Positions 9,582-16,664 of a DNA stretch of 60,000 nucleotides are shown one piece after another. The stretch spans positions 1 through 60,000 of the forward strand of contig JACKPC010000009.1 of assembly GCA_024233835.1 (NCBI GenBank), written 5' to 3'. The notes under the pieces are model-generated. The model was not told where the DNA came from. It did no database searches and saw only the letters and a list, made by a program, of their open reading frames with translations. Made by a program: the position numbers and the translations under genes. This DNA comes from Leptospiraceae bacterium. GTDB lineage: Bacteria; Spirochaetota; Leptospiria; Leptospirales; Leptospiraceae. The stretch's first letter is position 1. Each line of letters starts with the position of its first letter.

Positions 9582-10172
9582 ATGAAAAAAGAAACAGAAA
9601 CCAGAACAAAAATCATGGAGACAGCCTTCAGGTTATTTTATGAAAAAGGTTACTCAGAAACCGGAATAAATGAAATTTTAAACGATTCATCCAGTTATAA
9701 AAAATCTTTTTATACACATTTTTCCTCTAAAACAGAATTAGGAATTATGTATATTCAAAGCATAGAACATGAATTACTTAACTTAACAAATAGACTCTTA
9801 ACAAAGTACTCGAAATTTAATGATTTTCTTGAAGCCTGGTTAAAAATAATAAAGAGAAAACTTTCAAAAAACTATTCACTGGGCTGCCCCCTTGTCAATA
9901 TGCCTGTAAATTCTTCGGACTTAACAAAAGAAGTGCGTTCCTCTTTCACGAAATTAAAGGAACCCTTCATTAAATATTTCCTGAATCATTATAAGCTATC
10001 TCATAAACAAGCAAAAGAGATAAGTGAAGAGATACTATTTTTATATGAAGGTGCCATGAACTCTTACAAGTTAGATCCCAATCCCAGATATTTCAATTAC
10101 ATGGAAAAGTTCCTGAATCATATCGCAAAAGATTTAAACTCTCATGACTCGACAAACTCAACATCCTCCTAA
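9582..10172 (+). CDS. TetR/AcrR-family regulator, NemR-like
   Basis: A 196-residue regulator. The helix-turn-helix occupies about residues 10-52 (AFRLFYEKGYSETGINEIL, then YKKSFYTHFSSKTELG), typical of TetR. The ligand domain has LGCPLVNMPVNSSDLTKEV, like the GC-x(4)-N/L-x-S-x-ExSD signature of NemR/AcuR-type TetR proteins, including a conserved Cys. The target is predicted to be the palindromes 11021-11040 and 11058-11077, which read TAGACC-N4-GGTCTA, close to the NemR box. It faces the crotonase gene tail to tail (24-base gap). Sensing of electrophiles is inferred only from resemblance. Confidence 0.8.
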   Translation: MKKETETRTKIMETAFRLFYEKGYSETGINEILNDSSSYKKSFYTHFSSKTELGIMYIQSIEHELLNLTNRLLTKYSKFNDFLEAWLKIIKRKLSKNYSLGCPLVNMPVNSSDLTKEVRSSFTKLKEPFIKYFLNHYKLSHKQAKEISEEILFLYEGAMNSYKLDPNPRYFNYMEKFLNHIAKDLNSHDSTNSTSS

Positions 10173-10196
10173 TAGTTAACGTATTATAAAAAACTA

Positions 10197-10991
10197 CTAT
10201 TTCCCGACAAAAACTGCTGTCCGTTTTTCTATGAAAGATTTTACTCCCTCTTTGCCATCTTCAGTTTGTAGCAATTCAAGAGCTTTTGGGCTTAATTCTT
10301 TTATCGCTTCTGCCTCTCCTTTACTAAGATACTTTCGTGCATTAGCTATTACCGCTTGAACCGCCAGAGGTGCCTGCAAAGCAATCTTCTCAGCAAGTTG
10401 TATGCCGCGATTTAGCAGTTCTTTTTTTTCCACCACCTCCTGTATAAGTCCCATTCGAAGGGCTTCATCAGTACCAAAGTCATCGCCCGTTAAAAGATAG
10501 CGCATAGTATTTCCCCAACCCGAAGCAGTTAAAAAGCGAAATGTTGCTCCACCAAAAGGTAAAATCCCCTTCTGAACCTCCATCTGTGAAAACCGGGTTC
10601 TTTCCGCTGCAATCGTAATATCCGATGCCAACATAAGTTCTATCCCAAGAGTTAAACAAAATCCATGTACAGCACAAACAATAGGTTTGGTTCGAACTCT
10701 TTCTGAAAAACCAACAGCCACCGGATCCACATTGTTTTCGGAAAATTTCAATTTGCCTTCTGCCAGCAAAGCCTGACTCACAGTATCAAGTTCAAGGCCA
10801 AAAGTAAAATGTTTACCACTGGCATAAATTACAGCACATCTTGCAGTTTTATCATCTTCATACTCTGTATAGGCATCGCTTAATTGCTGGATCATTTCCA
10901 TATTAACCGCATTACGTACTTCGGGCCTATCCAGGCAGATCAAAAAAATATGCCCTCTTCTTTCTGTTGTGATATAGGGTTTGTTTGACAT
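10197..10991 (-). CDS. Enoyl-CoA hydratase/isomerase (crotonase) family protein
   Basis: 264 residues from the ATG at 10991, preceded by a good GAGG ribosome site. The frame stays open upstream, but that part runs through the operator palindromes, so the longer start was rejected. Crotonase features: RPEVRNAVN near the N-terminus, the oxyanion region GKHFTFGLELD, AVHGFCLTLGIELMLASD carrying the first catalytic Glu (GIEL), and FSQMEVQKG carrying the second. With both acids kept, hydration of an enoyl-CoA is plausible. Substrate unknown. It is the only gene directly behind the TetR-type operators, so regulation by the convergent TetR/NemR-like regulator is likely. Confidence 0.85.
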   Translation of the reverse strand: MSNKPYITTERRGHIFLICLDRPEVRNAVNMEMIQQLSDAYTEYEDDKTARCAVIYASGKHFTFGLELDTVSQALLAEGKLKFSENNVDPVAVGFSERVRTKPIVCAVHGFCLTLGIELMLASDITIAAERTRFSQMEVQKGILPFGGATFRFLTASGWGNTMRYLLTGDDFGTDEALRMGLIQEVVEKKELLNRGIQLAEKIALQAPLAVQAVIANARKYLSKGEAEAIKELSPKALELLQTEDGKEGVKSFIEKRTAVFVGK

Positions 10992-11020
10992 CTTCTTTAC
11001 CTCTATTGATAAAATTCCAA

Positions 11021-11040
11021 AGTAGACCAATCGGTCTACT
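11021..11040. promoter_or_regulatory. Palindromic TetR/NemR-type operator 1
   Basis: AGTAGACCAATCGGTCTACT has perfect 8-base arms around AATC, and its core TAGACC-N4-GGTCTA matches the form of the NemR box. It lies 30-49 bases before the crotonase ATG. Confidence 0.75.
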
Positions 11041-11057
11041 AAAACCATATTGGAAAA

Positions 11058-11077
11058 AGTAGACAATTTAGTCTACT
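11058..11077. promoter_or_regulatory. Palindromic TetR/NemR-type operator 2
   Basis: AGTAGACAATTTAGTCTACT has 7-base perfect arms. Its centre lies 37 bp from that of operator 1, close to three and a half helical turns. Both sites share AGTAGAC/GTCTACT, pointing to one regulator. Confidence 0.7.
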
Positions 11078-11099
11078 ATAAAATATTTACAATAGAAAA

Positions 11100-11119
11100 T
11101 ATTACAACCTTCCATTCGG
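11100..11119. repeat. Direct repeat copy 1 flanking the TauE gene
   Basis: tattacaaccttccattcgg matches 19 of 20 bases at 12304-12323, where it encodes the end of the alcohol dehydrogenase (PNGRL, stop). Here the minus strand also reads TRIYPNGRL and stop, a nine-residue echo of that C-terminus with no gene in front of it. Confidence 0.5.
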
Positions 11120-11158
11120 ATAGATACGGGTTTACTTTGAGAAAACTTGATTACATGA

Positions 11159-12202
11159 TTACTCGTGGTTAATTTTTTTTAGTAATTTGTGATTTTTGTT
11201 AAAAACATAAAGCTCATAGCTGATACCTTCGAACGAGTAAACTTTTTCTACTGTAAGAAGATAGTTTTTATATAAGTCTGCATAGGTAGCTTGTAGATGC
11301 TCAGGTAGTTCTTCAAATTGAATTGCGTGTTCAAACTCAAAACCTTCTTCAAATCGAAACTCTACAATATAAAGAATTGAGCTCCAATGAAGTTGACCGT
11401 CAATACCACCTTCCAAATATTTTAACCTAATTTGGGGATTATTCCTGGTAATAATATTGACTGAAGCACTATGAAGCATAATAGTACCGGACAGTACCAT
11501 AGCAACATGACCGATTTGTTTAAAAAGGGAAGTCGAAATTTTTTTAATAATTGATTTACCTGCCAGAGCAACCAGGATAGCTGCAATAGCCATAACAATA
11601 CCCATTTTGAATACAGCTATATTTATCAAACCAATGAAAGCATACAGAATAAGTTTAAATACATGTAGGGTGATTTCATTAGCAGCACGGGTTGCTATTA
11701 CTGCATCTTTGTTTAAACCACAACGATAATAAAAGCGATTAAATAAAACACCAACAGCACCAATTAGAGCTGAAATTAGACCGGCAATGAATCCTGCTAA
11801 TACAATACTTGTCATGCTAACCGGTTTTGTAATAGCATCATCAATAGTTTTTCGGGAAAAAAGAAGCAAAGGCAAGTTGGATACTAAGAACAAACCGATA
11901 AACAGTTCAACAAGATTGGTATTGATGTTCGCTAAGAGCCATACTCCCAGTGCAGCACCAGGTAATGATGCAGGAACAAATCCTTTGACAATGCGTTTGT
12001 CAACGAGTTCACGAAACAAGGCCAATTTGCTAATGGTACTGCTTAGGGTTCCTATCGTTAGTGCTGCTGGTACTCGAGTAGCAGGTAAAAATACACCAAG
12101 TAATGGAATCAATAATAAGCCACCTCCACCACCAGCAACTATGGCAATAGTAAATGCAAAGAGAGCTACAAAAAAAATAATCAGGTATAGACTTAGTTCC
12201 AT
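11159..12202 (-). CDS. TauE/SafE (TSUP) permease with cytosolic-type C-terminal extension
   Basis: 347 residues. Residues 1-250 form about seven membrane segments of the TSUP (TauE/SafE/DUF81) family, with the typical GGGGGLLLIPLLG start and the second-half motif GLISALIGAVGVLFNRFYY. Relatives export sulfite, sulfonates or other organic anions. Residues about 255-347 are an unusual charged extension (for example FRFEEGFEFEHAIQFEELPE) not typical of the family; it may be regulatory. The gene is bracketed by a 20-base direct repeat (11100 and 12304), hinting at insertion or a duplication-deletion event. It lies between alcohol dehydrogenase and crotonase genes on the same strand. Confidence 0.8.
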   Translation of the reverse strand: MELSLYLIIFFVALFAFTIAIVAGGGGGLLLIPLLGVFLPATRVPAALTIGTLSSTISKLALFRELVDKRIVKGFVPASLPGAALGVWLLANINTNLVELFIGLFLVSNLPLLLFSRKTIDDAITKPVSMTSIVLAGFIAGLISALIGAVGVLFNRFYYRCGLNKDAVIATRAANEITLHVFKLILYAFIGLINIAVFKMGIVMAIAAILVALAGKSIIKKISTSLFKQIGHVAMVLSGTIMLHSASVNIITRNNPQIRLKYLEGGIDGQLHWSSILYIVEFRFEEGFEFEHAIQFEELPEHLQATYADLYKNYLLTVEKVYSFEGISYELYVFNKNHKLLKKINHE

Positions 12203-12303
12203 AATTTCTAAAGATATAAGCTATCTAACCCGGTTCAACTTCTTCACTATTTCCAGTGAAATTACTTCAGACAAATAAGCAGTCTTATCTTCAAACAACT
12301 CAG

Positions 12304-12323
12304 TATTACAACCTTCCGTTCGG
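12304..12323. repeat. Direct repeat copy 2 (end of alcohol dehydrogenase gene)
   Basis: tattacaaccttccgttcgg differs from 11100-11119 at one base. This copy encodes the last residues and stop codon of the dehydrogenase. Confidence 0.5.
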
Positions 12324-13349
12324 GCAAATGATATACCGAATAGGATTTCCGTTTCTATGATACAAGTTTTCAAGACAATCATTTACTTCTTCCAGAGGAT
12401 GGTGTGAAGTAATAGATTTTTTTAAGTTCAATTTTCCCTGTGTGTATAAATCGATAAGTTCCGGAATACTTCTTCTGTCACAACCATAAGAGCCAATAAT
12501 ACTGATTTGTTTTTCCACCATCATCAGCGGAAAAGGGATTTCGAGTGAATTTTTTCCGATTCCGACCATCACCATACGTCCTCCTGAATTCATAGCCCGA
12601 AGACTATCTCGAATATTTGCATAGTGGCCGGAAAAATCACAGACCAGATCCACTCCATTAGTCAGCTCTCTTAGAAGTTTACCGGAATGTTTAATTTCTT
12701 TCAGATTAAGTACTTCATCGGCTCCTAATGAATAAGCATTTTCCAGAGCTCCTCTATCTACATCGAAGGCAATGACTTTTGACGCTCCCAGAACCTTAGC
12801 TAAAAGTACCGCATGGATACCAAGTCCACCACAGCCAAATATAGCTACAACTTCTCCCGCGTCTATCTTCCCGGCATATTTTAGAGCATGATAAGGCGTA
12901 GAAACTGCATCAGCAAGAATCGCTCCCTCATCAAATGGAATTGTCTCCGGTAGATGGATTAAATATCTATCCTGAACCATAATCTCTTCTGCAAAAGCTC
13001 CATCCGAATCAACTCCGAGCACTCCCACTTCCGGACAAAGGTTCCAGAGTCCTTTCTCGCAAAACTTGCAATGTCCGCAGCTGGTTCCCGCAGCAATCAC
13101 AACCCTTTCTCCCTTTTTAAAGCGGCTTACCCCTTCTCCCACCGAAACTACAATACCTGAGGCCTCATGACCGAGAGTGAGTGGATAATGCTTTAACTTT
13201 ATTTGCTTATGAACCGTTAGATGCACATCGGAACCACAGACTCCGCAGCATTTAATATTCACCTTAACCTCATTTTTTCCGGGTTGTGGTAGTGCTTTTT
13301 CTTCAATTTGTAAATGGGTTTGATTTTTATGTAAAACAGCTGCTCTCAT
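12306..13349 (-). CDS. Zinc-dependent medium-chain alcohol dehydrogenase
   Basis: 347 residues, the usual MDR length. Catalytic zinc ligands are Cys38 (CGVCGSD), His61 and Glu62 (GHEASG). The structural zinc lobe has Cys91, Cys94, Cys97 and Cys105 (CGHCKFCEKGLWNLC). The Rossmann motif FGCGGLGIHAVLLAK lies near 170, and Asp in IAFDVDR suggests NAD rather than NADP. It should interconvert an alcohol or hydroxyacyl-CoA with its carbonyl. The upstream gap 13350-13444 shows no clear operator. It may belong with the TauE and crotonase genes, although the latter has its own operators. Confidence 0.85.
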   Translation of the reverse strand: MRAAVLHKNQTHLQIEEKALPQPGKNEVKVNIKCCGVCGSDVHLTVHKQIKLKHYPLTLGHEASGIVVSVGEGVSRFKKGERVVIAAGTSCGHCKFCEKGLWNLCPEVGVLGVDSDGAFAEEIMVQDRYLIHLPETIPFDEGAILADAVSTPYHALKYAGKIDAGEVVAIFGCGGLGIHAVLLAKVLGASKVIAFDVDRGALENAYSLGADEVLNLKEIKHSGKLLRELTNGVDLVCDFSGHYANIRDSLRAMNSGGRMVMVGIGKNSLEIPFPLMMVEKQISIIGSYGCDRRSIPELIDLYTQGKLNLKKSITSHHPLEEVNDCLENLYHRNGNPIRYIICPNGRL

Positions 13350-13444
13350 AGGTTTTCTCTAAATCCATAATTTAATTCTATCACAACAATTCAAGTCAAG
13401 CTTCAGTTAAAACAAAATGCTTTTATAGATTCTTATCAGGATGT

Positions 13445-13834
13445 TTAGGAAATAATTTTTGTAATATAGGCTTGTATAGAATTTAATATTTCTTCAGCAG
13501 AAATTATAGATTCTTCGGCTAAAGTTTTATTAATATCAGAATCTATATCATAATCACCTTCCTCACGAATTTCAAAAAGTTTGTATATTTTTTTTCCAAA
13601 AGCTTTTGGAAAAATTCCTGTATTTATAAACTCTTTATTGAAACTACCTAAAGTTTGATTATGAGAAGAAAACGATAGCTCTTTCGTTAGTAAAGCTGAA
13701 CAAATTGCGTGATAGACCGAGTAATATGCTCTTGAAACAGCATCATCATACTGAGAATACTGAAAGTTTGTTTTCCCTGCATATAACTTTGCTTCCGCTT
13801 TCAAAAGGTGTTTTTTGATTTCAATAAGATTCAT
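13445..13834 (-). CDS. HEPN-domain toxin of a HEPN/MNT pair (UPF0332-type)
   Basis: 129 residues. The HEPN signature RAYYSVYH gives the R-x6-H RNase motif (Arg35, His42), and YDDAVSRAYY plus the later GDYDID resemble the UPF0332 branch. HEPN proteins of this kind are usually ribonuclease toxins. The start overlaps the MNT gene by 4 bases, so the pair is translationally coupled, with the antitoxin first. No stray HEPN genes lie nearby. Toxicity is inferred from the family. Confidence 0.85.
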   Translation of the reverse strand: MNLIEIKKHLLKAEAKLYAGKTNFQYSQYDDAVSRAYYSVYHAICSALLTKELSFSSHNQTLGSFNKEFINTGIFPKAFGKKIYKLFEIREEGDYDIDSDINKTLAEESIISAEEILNSIQAYITKIIS

Positions 13835-14166
13835 AAAAGAACAATTCCATCATTCTGGATATTTTTCCCGAGAGAGAAGTCTTTTTTGGTTTCCCATTCT
13901 TCTTCATCCCAAATGATACATGATGCAAGTTTTTCAAAAACATCAAGGACTTCATAACCTATATCATATATTAGTTCTTTTATTTGTAAGTTTTTCTTCT
14001 TTAAGATTATTAGGAAATCATAATCGGAATGCTTAAAAAAATCTCCTCGAGCACGAGAACCGTATAGTATTACATTTTTCAGATTTTCTGATATATTTTT
14101 TTTTAGTTCATTCAAAAAAAAGATTACTATTTCATCCTGTTCAGGTTTATAGAATGAAGTTTCCAA
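13831..14166 (-). CDS. MNT nucleotidyltransferase antitoxin of a HEPN/MNT pair
   Basis: 111 residues with the minimal nucleotidyltransferase motif GSRARGDFFKHSDYDFLII (Gly36-Ser37, Asp48, Asp50). Known MNT antitoxins silence HEPN partners by AMP transfer onto them. Both metal-binding acids of the GSX10DXD motif are present, so activity is plausible. It is the first gene of the two-gene unit and overlaps the toxin by 4 bases. The 14167-14410 region upstream is AT-rich with no gene visible. Confidence 0.85.
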   Translation of the reverse strand: METSFYKPEQDEIVIFFLNELKKNISENLKNVILYGSRARGDFFKHSDYDFLIILKKKNLQIKELIYDIGYEVLDVFEKLASCIIWDEEEWETKKDFSLGKNIQNDGIVLL

Positions 14167-14410
14167 AATGATTTACCTTCTATAGTCTCATTTTAATTCT
14201 TAAAAATAGTTTTGTCAAGTAACTTCTTTTGTATTCTTTATCACTTAGGAATGGGATTATGCACTTACAAAAGGTATATAGTTGAAAGTAAACAAATTAC
14301 CTCTTAAAAAGGATATACGATAGATTTTCATTTCGAGAATAAAATACTTGCCCTTGCAGCCGGTACATAAACCCTATCAGGAGACTCAAAGTAAGGGAGA
14401 GATTCAATAT

Positions 14411-15304
14411 ATGCATATATCAAAGATTTTAGAAGAAAAAAAGCCCTGTTTAAGCTTCGAATTCTTTCCTCCCAAGACAGAAGAAGCTTCTCAGTCTTTA
14501 TATACCAATATGGCCGAACTGATGCCTTTAAAACCGGGCTATGTCTCTGTCACCTATGGAGCCGGGGGTTCAACCAGGCAACTAACCCATGATCTTCTGG
14601 TAAAACTGAAAAAAGAAACAGATCTCACGATTATTTCCCACCTGACCTGTGTGGGTTCCAATAAAGAAGAGACCAAACAAATCCTCGAAAAATATGAAGA
14701 AAGCGGCATTACCAATATCATGGCCCTGAGAGGAGATCCTCCCAAAGGTCAGAGCCATTTCGAGCCTGTACCGGGTGGATTTTTATACGCCTATGAACTG
14801 GTAGCGTTTATAAAAAAACATTTTCCCTCCATGGGAGTTGGTGTTGCCGGCTTTCCGGAAGGTCATCCCGAAACACCCAATCGCTTGAAAGAAATCGAGT
14901 ATCTGAAGCGTAAGGTAGATGAAGGAGCCGATTATATCTGCACCCAGCTTTTCTTTGATAATTCAGACTTCTATGACTTCTGTGAACGTTGCGAAATTGC
15001 AGGAATAAAGGTTCCGATTATAGCCGGAATTATGCCGGTTACTTCCATGAAAGGACTGAGCCGGATGTCAGAGTTAGCCCTGGGTTCCAGAGTCCCCGCC
15101 AAGCTTTTGCGTTCTTTGATGCGAGCCGAATCGGAAGAGTATGTAGAGAAAGTTGGACTTCACTGGGCCACCGAGCAGGTTCGAGACCTTATCGACCATA
15201 AAGTTCGGGGCATTCACTTCTACACACTGAATCGCTCCCGCTCCACCATAAAAATATATGAATCTATAGGCATTAAAGACTCAGAGGCTCTTGTTTCCCG
15301 CTAA
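14411..15304 (+). CDS. metF: Methylenetetrahydrofolate reductase
   Basis: 297 residues from the ATG at 14411, preceded by GGGAG; an open TTG-started extension upstream (from 14348) lacks family homology. The protein has the MTHFR landmarks: SFEFFPPKTEEA at the N-terminus, YGAGGSTRQLT, the RGDPPKG block and TQLFFDN. It reduces 5,10-methylene-THF to 5-methyl-THF with NADH through FAD, feeding methionine synthesis. It overlaps pabB by 14 bases, so a folate-related operon is likely. No riboswitch was seen upstream. Confidence 0.93.
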   Translation: MHISKILEEKKPCLSFEFFPPKTEEASQSLYTNMAELMPLKPGYVSVTYGAGGSTRQLTHDLLVKLKKETDLTIISHLTCVGSNKEETKQILEKYEESGITNIMALRGDPPKGQSHFEPVPGGFLYAYELVAFIKKHFPSMGVGVAGFPEGHPETPNRLKEIEYLKRKVDEGADYICTQLFFDNSDFYDFCERCEIAGIKVPIIAGIMPVTSMKGLSRMSELALGSRVPAKLLRSLMRAESEEYVEKVGLHWATEQVRDLIDHKVRGIHFYTLNRSRSTIKIYESIGIKDSEALVSR

Positions 15305-16664
15305 AAAGAATTTTCCCTGTCTTGAAATTCAATCTTACACCTTAGAAGAAAAGTTCTGGCAGGGGAATTTTACGGAAGATCTGGAGATATACGGTGCTTA
15401 TGATTATACCTTTTTCTTTCGCAGTGGATCTAAAACCCAAAACGATTTTCAGGCTGTCCTTGCTTTTTCTCCTCATGTAATTTTTTCCTTTAATGCCGAA
15501 GGCGTTCTTGTGAAAGAAAAAACCTCCTGCTACCTCCTTGAGGAGGAGGAAAGCTCCATTCAAAGGAAAATATTAGATAGTTTTAATACATCAGAATTCC
15601 CTGCCCCGGTTTCAAATTGCTGTCTTGCCGGGCTTTATTCCTATGAGTATGGAAGATACCTGCATGGTTTAATATCCAATGCTGAATTCACTTCTCCTGC
15701 CTGGATACTCGCCTGCTATAATACCTATTATTTTTATAATATTCAAACTCGTACAAAAACCTGTATTCAACTGAACTATAAAATTCCTGGAAAAATACTC
15801 AGAAAAAATTCAAAATTCAATTTTAATAAAAACTTTAAATTGCAAAATCCTATCTCCAGTGAAAATGAGAATACTTATATACAAAAAGTAAAGAAGGTCA
15901 AAGATTATATACGCAGTGGCAATGTATATGAACTCAATCTTTCCAGAAAAATCGAAGCAGAGTTCTCCGGTTCTCCCATTTCTTTATTTTTAAAATTATA
16001 CCAGATAAATCCGGCTCCCTTTTCAGCCTATTTTTTATTAGAGGAAGAATGTGTAGTCTCTAATTCACCGGAATCCTTCCTATATGCAGAAGGGAAAAAA
16101 ATAGAAACAAGACCGATAAAAGGAACTATACAAAGAGCCAACAAAAAAAAGAAAGATAAAGCCAACAGACGTTCCCTCTACTTTTCTCAAAAAGATCAAG
16201 CGGAACTTTATATGATCATTGATCTCTTACGTAATGACCTGGGTAAAGTTTCTAAATTTGCTTCTGTAAAAGTAAAAAAAAGAAAAAAAATGGAATCCTT
16301 TGCTAACGTACACCATCTATTGGGAGTAATTGAAGGAATTCTTAAACAAGAATATTCTTATATTGATTTATTACTGGCCTGCTTACCCGGGGGTTCCATT
16401 ACAGGTTGCCCTAAAAAACGTTGTATGGAAATTATTCATGAGATAGAAAATTTAGAAAGAGGAATCTATACGGGTAGTATAGCCTATTTTAATAAAACAA
16501 GTTTAGTAAGTAATATTTTGATTCGCACTGCTTATCTTAAAAATTCGACCTGTAGTTTCCATACCGGAGGAGCTATCACAATCGAGTCTGAGCCTGAAGG
16601 AGAATATAGAGAAACCATTTACAAGGCAAATAGCTTCAACAAGTTATTTTCGGTCAGCGATTAG
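15291..16664 (+). CDS. pabB: Aminodeoxychorismate synthase component I
   Basis: 457 residues, starting at TTG 15291 inside the end of metF. The chorismate-binding domain (about 190-450) has SNSPESFL, RPIKGT, DLLRNDLGKV and GGSITGCPKKRCMEII. The PIKGT motif (Lys277) marks PabB, where the Lys attacks chorismate; TrpE has PLAGT/PIAGT instead. With a glutamine amidotransferase it would make 4-amino-4-deoxychorismate for p-aminobenzoate. Neither pabA nor pabC is fused or adjacent. Its 3' end overlaps the facing kinase gene by 11 bases. Confidence 0.9.
   Translation: MFPAKKNFPCLEIQSYTLEEKFWQGNFTEDLEIYGAYDYTFFFRSGSKTQNDFQAVLAFSPHVIFSFNAEGVLVKEKTSCYLLEEEESSIQRKILDSFNTSEFPAPVSNCCLAGLYSYEYGRYLHGLISNAEFTSPAWILACYNTYYFYNIQTRTKTCIQLNYKIPGKILRKNSKFNFNKNFKLQNPISSENENTYIQKVKKVKDYIRSGNVYELNLSRKIEAEFSGSPISLFLKLYQINPAPFSAYFLLEEECVVSNSPESFLYAEGKKIETRPIKGTIQRANKKKKDKANRRSLYFSQKDQAELYMIIDLLRNDLGKVSKFASVKVKKRKKMESFANVHHLLGVIEGILKQEYSYIDLLLACLPGGSITGCPKKRCMEIIHEIENLERGIYTGSIAYFNKTSLVSNILIRTAYLKNSTCSFHTGGAITIESEPEGEYRETIYKANSFNKLFSVSD

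Noticed and set aside
10992..11066. Longer N-terminus for the crotonase
   Set aside because: The added residues translate the operator palindromes, and a better ribosome site precedes ATG 10991.
11787..12278. A 163-residue open frame on the plus strand across the TauE gene
   Set aside because: It is antisense to a clear membrane transporter, and its residues are the typical Ser/Ala-rich mirror of a membrane gene.
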